A DNA stretch of 64,000 bases from Branchinecta lynchi (lineage: Eukaryota > Arthropoda > Branchiopoda > Anostraca > Branchinectidae), in NCBI GenBank assembly GCA_023053575.1, contig JAKZAP010000007.1, positions 19,431,464 to 19,495,463 on the forward strand, read 5' to 3'. The notes under the pieces were generated by a model, which did not search any database, was not told where the DNA came from, and saw nothing but the letters and a program-made list of their open reading frames with translations. Made by a program: the position numbers and the translations under genes. Positions 23,131 to 33,166 of this stretch are shown one piece after another (position 1 is the stretch's first letter; each line of letters starts with the position of its first letter).

Positions 23131-24600
23131 GTATTGTCATATAATATGGATATAGACAGGATCAGGTTCGATAGCTATGTACAGTTTATTTACAGACATC
23201 TGTACTGGTGAACAGACACCAAAACGATTGACGAATAAAACACATTACATTGGAGTTTAAATACTAACTCAAATCATTTAATGAAGTCCCATGAGCTTTG
23301 GGCTTACCATTAAAGTGAATAGGTGATAAGATCCACTCAAGGTTCAAGGTTTAATTTATACTGCTCTGTAAAATCAATATACATAGAGGGTAAAGACGGG
23401 GACACAAGGTCGATTGACAAAAACGATTGACAAACAACTCAGTGAACAAACTCGGTCGCAGCATTAATTACTAATATTACATAATTTCTTAGTAATTAAT
23501 GCTGCGACCCAGTTTGTTCACTAATATTACAAGTATCAGTATAATGGATTTAATTAAGAACTTATGATAATGCTCTCACTGCTGGTACATTTTGAATTTG
23601 CCAACGAAAGTGTTGCTAAACGAGTGTTGCTACGCAAAACTACCAGCGTCAGGAGTCGGGGGAACTCGTGCCACACTAGCTCATAACTAATTTTCTGATT
23701 GTAAAAATGGGGGGCTCCCAAAATCACCACGATCTCACATTCTCACACTGTCTAAAATAGTTAAACCTGTTGAAAGATATGTGTTAAATATCATATTCAC
23801 TGATAAATCTTTCTAAATTCAGATATTTAGGCACTGTTGTGATGGAAATAGAATCACGGCATCCCGCATCGTTACAGTACAAAAGACTCAACTTAAACTT
23901 CTGTAAGTCAAAAACAGGTAAAAAAGACAAAGATCTCTGTTTAAAACACTAAACGTTTTCAAATATTGAATTAATGTTTGTTTCTAACAATCATACAGTT
24001 TGCTTTCATATTTTTCCAAGTACCTAGGTTAAACAATGATTACGTTACAGAAAAAAAAATTCGGATGACCAGCTGTAACGGTAACAAAGTCCCTAGAAAA
24101 TGTTTGGGTCATCACAGAAAATCATGTACTGAAAAATGCCCACGATTCAAAATACCCACGATCAAGAATGCATACAGTTGAGGTGAAGACCCCGAGATCG
24201 AGATCGTCCAAAAATGTCGACGGCCCAAAATGCAGACAGTTTTAAATGCTCAAAGGGAGGCTAAAATCGTCCTGGTTAAAAATGCCGATGGCTCCAGTTG
24301 TCGGCAAGGGAGGCCAGAATGTCTTGGGACAGCGGACAACGAGATTACAAAGCGAGATTGCCACGGAAAGATATTGAAAGGGATTATTTTATTGTTGATA
24401 AAATCAGAATTATTTGGGAAGAAATGTCATATAAAATTGTTTCAACACAAAGCGAACCTAGGTGATCCAAATCTTGCACCATGAAGGTAAGAATTGTTCT
24501 TAATTGAAAATAACAGTTTTAATATCGCCGTTTGCGATTCATTTTATTTCATTGTAATTGAGAGTATAGGCTACCAGTTCAACATACGATTATCGCAATA
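23131..24600. other. AT-rich intronic or intergenic stretch
   Basis: No exon found although RTEL1 exon 3 is expected. Contents are a hairpin at 23443-23520 and, near 24130-24300, short GCCCACGATTCAAAAT-like words that resemble inverted single units of the 63-bp minisatellite that starts at 24775. Confidence 0.4.
23443..23520. other. long inverted repeat with TAATATTAC at the loop
   Basis: The arms 23443-23473 and 23490-23520 are 31 bp with one mismatch and a 16-nt loop. TAATATTAC lies at 23472-23480, at the junction of left arm and loop, and again at 23522-23530 just outside the right arm. This 9-mer at a stem-loop apex is the replication origin signature of CRESS DNA viruses and related Rep replicons; here no Rep gene is seen, and AT-richness could produce it by chance. 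Confidence 0.6.
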
Positions 24601-24665
24601 TTTGATAGTGCAAAACGGATAAGTCAGCGGAATTTTATTATTGGTATATTTCGGCCCTTTGCCAT
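24601..24665 (+). repeat. R3 dispersed repeat, partial
   Basis: It starts TTTGATAGTGCAAAACGGAT, then AAGTCAGC and ATTTCGGCCC. The same order occurs at 27919, 28127, 29490 and 47440 (+) and at 32445 and 55862 (reverse). Confidence 0.65.
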
Positions 24666-24774
24666 TATCATTGAGTATCTTTATTCTGATGCTCGGTCTG
24701 CTCCTTCCGTTTCTCAGTCATCACTAGCTCCAGTTTTACGGACTGAGCGAATACCTCAAACAATTCAATCGTGG

Positions 24775-25782
24775 ACATTCTGAACCGTGTGCATTTTGAG
24801 TCGTAGGCATTTGAGTTATGGGCATTTCGAACCGTAGGCATTTTGGACCGTGTGCATTTTGAGTCGTAGGCATTTGGGTTATGGGCATTTCGAACCGTGG
24901 GCATTTTGGACCGTGGGCATTTTGAGTCGTAGGCATTTGAGTTGTGGGCATTTCGAACCGTGGGCATTTTCGACCGTGTGCATTTTGAGTCGTAGGCATT
25001 TGAGTTGTGGGCATTTCGAACCGTGGGCATTTTGGACCGTCGGCATTTTGAGTCGTAGGCATTTGAGTTGTGGGCATTTCGAGCCGTGGGCATTTTGGAC
25101 CGTGGGCATTTTGAGTCGTAGGCATTTGAGTTGTGGGCATTTCGAACCGTGGGCATTTTGGACCGTGGGCATTTTGAGTCGTAGGCATTTGAGTTGTGGG
25201 CATTTCGAACCGTGGGCATTTTGGACCGTGGGCAATTGAGTCGTAGAAATTTGAGTTGTGGGCATTTCGAACCGTGGGCATTTTGAGTCGTAGGCATTTG
25301 AATTGTGGGCATTTCGAACCGTCGGCATTTTGGACCGTGGGCATTTTGAGTCGTAGGCATTTGAATTGTGGGCATTTCGAACAGTGGGCATTTTGGACTG
25401 TGGGCATTTTGAGTCGTAGGCATTTGAGTTGTGGGCATTTCGAACCGTGGGCATTTTGGACCGTGGGCATTTTGAGTCGTAGGCATTTCGAACCGTGGGC
25501 ATTTTGGACCGTGGGCATTTTGAGCTGTGGCATTGGGTCGTGGCCTCGAGGGCATTTTGAGTCGTAGGCATTTGAGTTGTGGGCATTTCGAACCGTGGGC
25601 ATTTTGGACCGTGGGCAATTGAGTCGTAGAAATTTGAGTTGTGGGCATTTCGAACCGTGGGCATTTTGAGTCGTAGGCATTTGAATTGTGGGCATTTCGA
25701 ACCGTCGGCATTTTGGACCGTGGGCATTTTGAGTCGTAGGCATTTGAATTGTGGGCATTTCGAACAGTGGGCATTTTGGACT
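24775..25782. repeat. 63-bp (3 x 21) minisatellite running into the gap
   Basis: About 16 units of 63 bp, each made of three related 21-bp words (GGGCATTTTGAGTCGTAG, GCATTTGAGTTGTG, GGGCATTTCGAACCGTG style). Because 21 and 63 are multiples of 3 and the words avoid stops, several frames stay open for 0.4-1.1 kb, giving a 21-residue peptide repeat (MPTVRNAHNSNAYDSKCPRSK type). The last roughly 220 bp before the gap (25560-25782) look identical to 25177-25399. Confidence 0.95.
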
Positions 25783-25882
25783 NNNNNNNNNNNNNNNNNN
25801 NNNNNNNNNNNNNNNNNNNNNNNNNNNNNNNNNNNNNNNNNNNNNNNNNNNNNNNNNNNNNNNNNNNNNNNNNNNNNNNNNN
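25783..25882. other. assembly gap (100 N)
   Basis: Exactly 100 N, the usual symbol for a gap of unknown size. It begins inside the minisatellite and separates RTEL1 exons from BPNT2 exons. Confidence 0.98.
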
Positions 25883-26250
25883 CGTTTTCGGGAAGTTACC
25901 CTGTCACAGGGTATTATGATAGCGTTCCAGTGAATTTATTACAAGTTATGATGATAAGAGGAGGGGCGAACGCCGTATTGCTGTAGTTATCACGCTCTCT
26001 GGAACGAAAATAATAACAGCGCGAATATGCGTCATCACTCTTACGGGAGTTCCTGCAAAACCGATAGTTATTATCACTTATGATGCTCGCGACCATCATA
26101 AGTAAATTGTAACGATCGTAACAGTCGTGGAACGAAAATAATAAGTGGGAGGAGCCAATTTACTTATTACGGTGGGCTCTGGAACGGCAATAATAACAAG
26201 AATATTAACGATCGTCACTAAAAATAAGTTGCTGGAACGCCACCTATAAT
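25883..26250. mobile_element. MITE-like element, family K, left end lost in gap
   Basis: Repeated words CTGGAACG and AATAATAA / TTATTATC in both orientations, with a right end reading GTTGCTGGAACGCCACCTA. This resembles the right end of family B (GGGGAACGCAACC). The left terminus would lie in the gap. Confidence 0.5.
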
Positions 26251-26459
26251 GCCTCTTTGATGCTGATTTGGGACTTTGTCTTTTCCGGAGTTTAGACAGT
26301 ATTTGAGTTCTGTGAGAATTTGGATGTTATACTTTCTCAAGCATTTAGTTTATTAAAACTAATTTTTCTTTGAAACGTATCCGGTCTATGCATTGTTTGA
26401 ATAAATGTTTCCAGTCAGCTTGGGCTCAAGGAGTATTTGCCTTATTTCTGGTTTTCAAG

Positions 26460-26622
26460 GTCGTGTCAGAAGAACACTCAGAAGAAAGCTTCAGTGTTCA
26501 AGATGATCCTGTCTCATTAGAAGATATTTTCAAGGAGTTGTCTGTTGTTGACAATGAAGTCAAGTCCCTGAAAGATGTTTCTGTCTGGATTGACCCTTTG
26601 GATGCAACCAAGGAATATACAG
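26460..26622 (+). CDS. BPNT2: BPNT2 (IMPAD1) exon, first metal-binding motifs
   Basis: BPNT2 is a type II Golgi membrane enzyme of the inositol monophosphatase superfamily. It hydrolyses 3'-phosphoadenosine 5'-phosphate, the by-product of sulphotransferases, to AMP. This exon encodes 54 residues plus one base: VVSEEHSEES (the EE metal ligand), an acidic variable stretch, then SVWIDPLDATKEYT, the WIDPLDAT.EYT signature whose two Asp bind Mg2+. The acceptor is GGTTTTCAAG ending 26459; the donor is AG/GTATTT. It joins in phase to 32271 to give EYTENLTQYVTTMVC. The 5' exon(s), with the membrane anchor and the GD.LS region, are not in the window. Confidence 0.92.
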
Positions 26623-27918
26623 GTATTTTTTATTTCTCATCGAATGAAACTTCTTTGAACTTATAGCAATAACAAATAATCTAATAACCTCCGTCTCTGG
26701 TTCCCTGCAGCGACTATGGATACCCCTGTAAAACTGAGCGGAGCTAGAGGTACATGCTGTGAGGTTTGAGTTGATACCCGTCTACTTCACTCTTCGCCTT
26801 TGCGCATACAACCGTAGGATGCCTGCAGTGGTGGAGAACCTAATCTGTAGCGAGTTAGATTTGAATTCATAATGGTAGACAACCAACCAGCTGTAAACGT
26901 CGACACTGACGGCGTTCGTATTCTTTTGCGGAGTTAAACTGCAGCAGCAGTTTGTAGAGGTAACAAATGTTGATGTCCGCGTAGCTCCTCCTCCGCCCGT
27001 TTGCATCGTGTAGGGAATATATTCTGATAGGGTGTCAGAATACATTCGACTCCGCACGGTCGTATTACAGAGATAGGGAGATGGAGGTTCTTAAGATTAT
27101 TTGTCCTTGCTTATAGTATTATCACCACCATGCCCCAAGTATCGCTTGTGGAGGTGTCGTGAGAAAACGAATAAAGGCGTTTTTTCGCAACCCCAGACGT
27201 GCGCTGTGGCTCGGTTGTTTTGCACGCAAGTTTGTTTTCGTGACCAGCAGGGCTTTAGTGGCTCGCACTGTGACTCAAATGTTACAAACAACTCTCGAGG
27301 TGTTTTTCGATTTGTGGCTCGAAATTTGGCGGGAAAACTCACATTTTGTCGCACTAAGTTTAAACCCAAATAACAAAATTAATACTTTGTGAAACAGATA
27401 GGCTTAGTTTAGCCGAAAGGGCTGAGATACGAAAGTCTAAGTAGGCCCATCCATCATCTACGTAACTTAAGTAAGCTTGAAGGCCGGATGAAAATGCGTT
27501 ACTTTGCTGCTTCCGAATAATTGATTTTATCGAATGAACTTATTCTTACGGATGTGCTTGTAACTCTGTGCTTAAAATATCTAACAACTATCTAGCATTT
27601 TTCAGTTCCGGAAATCGAGGGCGTTCCTGAGACGTGATCTTGCATCATGGGGACACCTCTCAGTCGTGATAGATGCTTTGTTGGCCATTGAAATCCACTT
27701 TGCTGACATTCAAAGTCGTTGCGGCTGGATGAGTTTTCACTTGTCGTGAACACAACACAAACATATAAAACGGCGTTTCCATGAGTTTCAACTTGTGGGT
27801 CGAGTATGTTGCACACACTTTAGTTTCCTGAATTCCGTTTAAACGCTCGGGACTATATGGGAACGAACACACCACGGAAAAACGCACGAAGAGATGAAAT
27901 CGAGCTAGGATTGTGGTA
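26623..27918. other. BPNT2 intron, 5' part, CpG-rich islands
   Basis: Intronic. 27097-27392 is open in three frames (two + and one reverse) and CpG-rich, as is 27592-27890. No domain is recognised in any of the frames, so composition is the simpler explanation. Confidence 0.35.
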
Positions 27919-27992
27919 TTTGATAGTGCAAAACGGATAAGTCAGCTGAATTTTATTAGAGCAATATTTCGGCCCTTCTTGGCAAGGTCCTA
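27919..27992 (+). repeat. R3 dispersed repeat
   Basis: TTTGATAGTGCAAAACGGAT, AAGTCAGCTGAATTTTATTAG and ATTTCGGCCCTTCTTGGCAAG, the best preserved short R3 copy. Confidence 0.75.
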
Positions 27993-28049
27993 GACTTCTA
28001 AATTATATTCGAAAAAAAAGTGCTATCTATCTATTACTATTAATTTCCG

Positions 28050-28345
28050 AGTTATGGGGATCTGAACTCGTTAGATGAATTTGCCTTCGGGTGGGACCAC
28101 TGTTCCTATGGCCGCCTTCTACCAGATTTGACGGTGAAAACGGATAAGTCAGCTACAATTTCATTAGAGCTATATTTTTGGCCCTTCTTGGCAAGACTAT
28201 TGTAGTGGTTTGCGAACCCTGTTCACAAGCCCCTCGGTAGCTCAAATGGGCGCCTGCCTTGTAAGCAGAGGTTCCTGTGTTCAAATCCCGGCTGAGGAGG
28301 ATTTTTGTCTTTCTGTTCACTAGTTATAAATTCTTGGCAAGGGAA
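28050..28345 (+). mobile_element. tRNA-derived SINE, interrupted by R3
   Basis: A tRNA-like head at 28229-28300 has an A-box-like TAGCTCAAATGGG and a B-box-like GTTCAAATCCC, with TTGTAA in the anticodon loop position. The flanking parts GAATTTGCCTTCGGG (about 28078) and ATTTTTGTCTTT (about 28301) match the SINE at 40343-40545. An R3 copy (28127-28200) is inserted between the upstream part and the head. The acceptor stem does not pair well, which argues against a functional tRNA gene. Confidence 0.65.
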
Positions 28346-28406
28346 CTCCAACTTGAGCGGATTAAAGCCTAAAGAGGACGCTTGCCAAGACGTTTTCAGC
28401 TGACGT

Positions 28407-29060
28407 ATCAATCAATCAATGAATCTTTATTATTCGAAAAACATTCCTTACGGTTTTAACAAAAAAAACGAATATTTGTTATCTCGTCAAACATAACTAT
28501 ACACTGTAAAAAGTTTCTCCGAATAAGGATGCAGTATTTGCTACTGGGATTAATCTTATCTCTATTGGGATAAACTTAGTCCGAATTAGGGAGAACCTTA
28601 TCTCAATAAAGACAAGACTAATTCCAGTAGCAAATACTGCAAGATTTTTTTTTACAGTGTATACAATTGCGCTTTTAACATAGTCAAATATTCAATAATT
28701 ACACAAGAACAAGAATTGCAAAAAATTAAAACGCTAAAATTCAATAATTAATATAAAAAAGAGGAAAAGAATTTAAAATGTTGCGTTGAAAAAACTCACA
28801 AAGGAGGGGACAAAACTTCTTCCGTACCGCGCATGAATTGCCCGAATGGGTTGGAGCTTAGGAACTGGTTGTGCTGCCATTCTCTGTGGCCTTATGCGGT
28901 CGGGAATGTGGGGAGGGGGAAGGATGTGCCGATGGTTAGGTCTTCCAGTAGTTGTTCACCAAACTTGGTAGAAAGTTGGTGTCTACGGTTTGACAAAGAT
29001 GCGAGACCAAACTCGTTAAGAAGGGAAATGTACGGGATTTTGGGGGATTTTGATACTATT
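28407..29060 (-). pseudogene. non-LTR reverse transcriptase C-terminal remnant with ATTG-repeat tail
   Basis: Reverse strand: 28800-29050 reads NEFGLASLSNRRHQLSTKFG and then a proline-rich end before a stop, like the C-terminal segment of the intact RT at 33671-35383 (SLGLPSLEQRRHHLTISFG). The 3' untranslated part ends in GATTGATTGATAC-type repeats at 28407-28421. A MITE (28502-28659) is inserted in its 3' part. Confidence 0.6.
28502..28659. mobile_element. MITE family G (TA target site)
   Basis: 158 bp with exact 11-bp termini CACTGTAAAAA and its complement, flanked by TA on both sides. The TA duplication and termini fit a Tc1/mariner-like non-autonomous element. The interior repeats GGATAA/TTATC and AGTATTTGCTACTGG words in both orientations. 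Confidence 0.85.
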
Positions 29061-29489
29061 AGTAAAGACCGGTACTCGATCCTCTCGAAATCCCTTTTGC
29101 ACTATCAAATATGGTTCGCCGTCAGCTTGGTAAAGGAATATTTGGGATTGTGGGGTCGTAACGAAGGTAGCGGGAGAACCTAGAGAGAGTCTTGAGGGTT
29201 TTATTTGCATTTACCATCGATTGCTAATGTTTACTCTGTCGTCGACTCCAAAGACTGAACATGAGGCACGCTCGTCTTTTCCTAAGGCTTTTTCCTACGG
29301 CACAACTGTGGCCGCTCATTTCTGAGTGTTTTTTGCGGAAACATGTTTGTGTCCCACATGTCTTTCTTAGAAAAACTAATCTGTTACTTTTTCATCGCTT
29401 CACTCCTTAAGGTCCATGTATCTTGGGGATTTCCCAAACTACCCAGTCGCGACATAGGAATTGAAACTCCCGGAAATGCCGTTTTGTCT

Positions 29490-29781
29490 GATATTTGACA
29501 GTGGAAAACGGATACGTCAGCTGAATTTCATTGGAGCTAAATTTCAGCCCTTCTTGACAAGGGCCATCTTCAGGCTTATGCTGGAAAATCATAGGTCTTC
29601 GCCAGACTTCTTGAAAATTTTAACTTTTGATATTTTGAAACAGATTAAGGTCAATGGCTAACCATCTGAGAAAACCAAGCTCAGATGTGGATTCAGCGTG
29701 TGTGTTTACTCTTATACGTCATATATACGTCTATATACTTTTGTAACATTTCAGTTGATTTTTTTCGTGAAAACAGTCGTT
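29490..29781 (+). repeat. R3 copy followed by an R2 head fragment
   Basis: R3 (TTTGACAGTGGAAAACGGAT) at 29490-29590 leads into GAAACAGATTAAGG, CATCTGAGAAAACCAAGC and GGATTCAGCGTGTGTG at 29636-29715, the head seen in R2 copies. R1 copy b starts directly after. Confidence 0.6.
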
Positions 29782-31165
29782 TTTATGGCACGGGCAAGTG
29801 CCATATAACGATTGCAATTTCTGTCCGTCAGTCGGTCTGTCTGTCCCGGTTTTGCTAGTTCGGGCACTTCCAGATAAGCTCGGACGATGAAACTTGGCAG
29901 GCGTATCAGGGACCGGCCCAGATTAAATTAGAAATAGTTACTTCCCCGATTTGACCAACTGGGGGGGGGGGAGTGGAGGGAGGGGGAATCCGGAAAAATA
30001 GGAAAAATCAGGTATTTTTAACTGACGAACGGGTGATTGGATCTTACTGAAACTTGATATATGGAAGGAGTGTCTCAGACGTCCAATTTTAAATCCAGAC
30101 CGGATCCGGTGACATTGGGGGAGCTGGAGGGGGGAACCGGAAATCTTGGGAAACGCTTAGAGTGGAGAGATCGGGATGAAACTTGGTGGAAAGAACAAGC
30201 ACAAGTCTTAGATACGGGATTGAGGTAACCGTACCAGATCCGCTCACGCTGGGGGGGGGGGGGGCTTCCTGATCCGCTAGGACGATGAAAGTTGGCAGGC
30301 ATGTCAGGGACCCGAACTGATTAAATTGAGAATAGTCGTTTCCCAGATGCGACAAACTGGGGAGGGGAGGGCTGGAGGGAGGGGAATCCGGAAAAATTAG
30401 GTATTTTTAACTTACGAACGGGTGATGGGATCTCAGTCAAACTTGACATATAGAAAGACCTCGTGTCTCTTACATCCCAGTTTAAACCCGGACGGATCCG
30501 GTGACATTGGGGGGAGGTGGAGGGGGGAACCGGAAATCTTGGGAAACGCTTAGAATGGAGAGATCGGGATGAAACTTGGTCGGGAGAACAAACACAAGTC
30601 CTACATATGTGAATGAAATAACCGGAACGGATCCGGTGACTGTGGGGGAGCTGGGGAGGGGGGGGGGTATCCGAGTTTCTAGTGATCTCATGAGTTCAGT
30701 ACTTCCTTATGTGCTAGGACGATGAAACTTGGCAGGCTTGTCAGGTACCTGATGTCGATTTCCCCGATCAGACCATCTTGGGGAGTGTAGGGATGGGGAA
30801 TCCGGAATCTAGTGGCAAGCTCAGCTATTGAACGGGTTAACAGATTTAAATGAAACTTGATATTTAGAAAGACCTCGTGCCTCAGACATCCCAGTTTAAA
30901 TCTGGACCGGAACCGGTAACATTAGGAGGAGCTAGAGGGGGGAACCGGAAATCTTTGGAAACGCTTAGAGTGGTGGGATCGGGATGAAACTTTGGGAGAA
31001 GAACAAGCACAAGTTCTAGATACGCCATTGACATAACAGGACGGGATTCGGGCACTGTGGGGGAGTTGGGTAGGTGGTCCGCATTTCTAGTAAGTGCGCG
31101 ACTTCGGTACTTGCTGATGTGCTAAGACGATGAAACTTGGTAGGCTTGGCAGGGACCCGAATAGA
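29782..31165 (+). repeat. R1 tandem-modular repeat, copy b (best array)
   Basis: It opens with a partly shortened hairpin (TATGGCAC 29784-29791 with GTGCCATA 29798-29805), TGTCCGTCAGTCGGTCTG and CGGGCACTTCCAGATAAGC. Three module types then alternate: GGACGATGAAACTTGGCAGG at about 29884, 30283, 30718 and 31128; AAACTTGATAT with CTCGTGTCTCAGA; and GGGATGAAACTTGGTGGAAAG with ACAAGCACAAGTC. The full three-module period is about 400-435 bp. G-runs of up to about 14 separate the modules. Confidence 0.85.
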
Positions 31166-31472
31166 TTCGGAACATCCCAGTTATCTTTGAAAGAAGCTCA
31201 AGCTCACTGCTTTGGAAGAAAGAAGAACTACGCTTTGCATGCGTTTTGGTACAAACACCCTTTTACCCGACTGCGTAATAACCTTCCGGAACCTTTTCAC
31301 CCCTGCGTCTTAGACCAGAAGCCAAAATTCCCCAAAAGTCGCAAAGCTAACACCAATTGCTCCAACTCATGAAATGTACGAAAAGAGCTTTGTTACGACC
31401 TTTGTCGAGCTTCACAATAAATTAACAAACACACCCTAGTCACTTAGTTTATTTTTTATTTTAGTTTATGAC

Positions 31473-31752
31473 TGGGGGGGGGGGGACGCCCCCCCCCCAG
31501 TGCTGTCGGCCAGTCGTAAAAAATAACCGAGATCAACAAAACGGTTGATTTTTTTTTTAATGAAAACAGTCGTTTTTTCTGAAAATTGGTCGATTTTTCG
31601 TCTAAATAGCCGGTTTTTCTGAAAATCAGTGGATTTTTCTGAAAACGATTTTTTTCATAAATGTCATTTTTGTCGTTTTTTCTGCGGAAAAGGTCGGTAA
31701 AAATTACCAGCCAGTCGGTAAATGCCTCGCCCCCCCCCCCCCCCCCAAACAT
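31473..31752. repeat. R4 repeat bounded by G/C runs
   Basis: The left edge is a G run followed by ACG and a C run; the right edge is a long C run then AAACATT. The interior repeats GAAAACAGTCGTTTTTTCTG-like words in both orientations. A related copy ends the window at 63805-64000. Confidence 0.6.
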
Positions 31753-32270
31753 TTTGGCGAGTAACGCCTCAGGTTGTTTGAACGTATTTAGGCTAGTGTG
31801 CATTTTTATGTTGATGACGGAGTCAAAGTCTTCGCTAAAATGGTTACTTTCTGAACAAATTCTACTCTACTCCATAGGTTGGAATTCCGATGGTAACGTT
31901 TATCCGTGACAATTTGGAATAAATGTGAGACTTACTCTATATGTTATTTTCTGTGTTCCTCTTTTCATTATACCTGTGTGTTCCGCCTGCATACGCCTGA
32001 GTATCGCTATCTGGTAGGCCAATTTTGTCATCAAAGACAAGTACATACCTTATTCCTTTTCTCGTCCTTTCTTTCTTTACTTCTTCTTTTATAGCTTCTT
32101 GTAGCCTTTTTATAGTTCTTCATTGCGTTACTGTTATGTAAAATGTCATGTGTGTTGTGCCTTAAATTTCTCTTCTTTTTCTTTTTGTTATTTCCTTCTT
32201 TACTCCGTTTTGTTCTAAGCGAAAAATACAGGTAATAAGTACTTTAATTACTTACTTACTTATATTTCAG

Positions 32271-32416
32271 AGAATCTCACTCAGTATGTGACGACCATGG
32301 TCTGCATCGCAGTTAAAGGCGAACCAGTGATTGGTGTTGTTCACTACCCCTTTACCAATGAGACGTACTGGGGCTGGGTCGGAAAAGCACATTCAAATAA
32401 CCTGAAAAAAAACAAG
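32271..32416 (+). CDS. BPNT2: BPNT2 exon 2 of those present
   Basis: 48 full codons after two bases that complete the split Glu codon. NLTQYVTTMVCIAVKGEPVI and then GVVHYPFTNETYWGWV match the central strand region after the WIDPLDAT motif (YVTTMVC.AV.G.P..GV.H.PF in the family). The acceptor is TTATATTTCAG ending 32270, the donor GTCAGT at 32417, phase 0. The 5.6-kb intron before it contains R3, a SINE, an RT remnant, R1b and R4. Confidence 0.95.
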
Positions 32417-32444
32417 GTCAGTTTGCTCTGAAAATATTATATGT

Positions 32445-32650
32445 TATTTGACATTGCGAAACGACATGACGTTACATTTTAGTATTTTGGCTGGAGGAAT
32501 GTTTGTGGAAGAATCTTTAGATGTTTTTTCCACAAGTTCATTTTCCACATTGATTGGCTTGAGCCTAAAGAGGACCCTTGCCAAAAAGGGCCGAAATATA
32601 GCTAAAAATGGAGTGACGTATCCGCTTTGCAATGTCAAACATGGTTCGCA
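32445..32650 (-). repeat. R3 dispersed repeat, reverse orientation
   Basis: Reads GAGCCTAAAGAGGACCCTTG, GGGCCGAAATATAGC and the complement of GCAAAGCGGATACGTCA, then ATGGTTCGCAGTCAACATGGG. This shows both ends of the family. Confidence 0.65.
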
Positions 32651-32862
32651 GTCAACATGGGTTGAGGGTATATTAAATAGCTAAACTGTTACAACGCCAA
32701 CTTTGTTACATAAATAGCAGTTTTGTAAGAAAGACACACTTTTTTCCGATCCTTAGTAGTATGAAAAATTTCACCTGTGGGGCTTGCTTTCCGATTGGTA
32801 CCATAACTGCCATCGTAGTTATCTATTGTGATTTCACCATCAAAATCTGAGGTTGCGCTAGT

Positions 32863-33166
32863 CCCAATGAAAAATGTATCTCAAAATAGTACTATGAAGT
32901 AGTACGAAAAAGTCGCATCCAGTACTAACGATGCTACTACATGCTTCTACTTCAAGGCTACCGTGTTACTGCATACTACTATATGCTACTATTTGCAAGA
33001 CCGGATGCTACTATGGCAAGACAGGATGTTACTAGATACTACTACATAAGATTGGACCAGTCTGAGGCCCATTAAATGATAGTATTCTTTGCTATTACAC
33101 AGTATTACATGCAACGTTTTCGTACTACTACCATACTACTACGCATGCTACAAATTTTTCATCGGG
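32863..33166. mobile_element. MITE family D, copy 1
   Basis: Termini CCCAATGAAAAATGTA and TACAAATTTTTCATCGGG are near-exact inverted repeats, flanked by GT on both sides (2-bp duplication). The interior repeats TACTACTATATGCTACTA / GTAGTAC words. A second copy lies at 36552-36844. Confidence 0.8.

Noticed and set aside
24668..25774. Long reverse-strand frames (up to 368 codons) as a protein gene
   Set aside because: They are explained by the 63-bp minisatellite whose period is a multiple of three; several overlapping frames are open at once and none has splice or promoter support.
26370..26459. ATG and reading frame upstream of the BPNT2 exon as its N-terminus
   Set aside because: The region matches the R3 repeat end (CAGTCAGCTTGGGC) and ends in a pyrimidine-rich acceptor; it does not resemble the BPNT2 N-terminal part.
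27097..27400. Conserved protein in overlapping frames of 77-90 codons
   Set aside because: Three frames on two strands are open at once, there is no domain, and the CpG-rich composition explains it.
28229..28300. Functional tRNA gene (anticodon-like TGT)
   Set aside because: Box A and B are present but the acceptor arms do not pair well and the flanks match another SINE copy.
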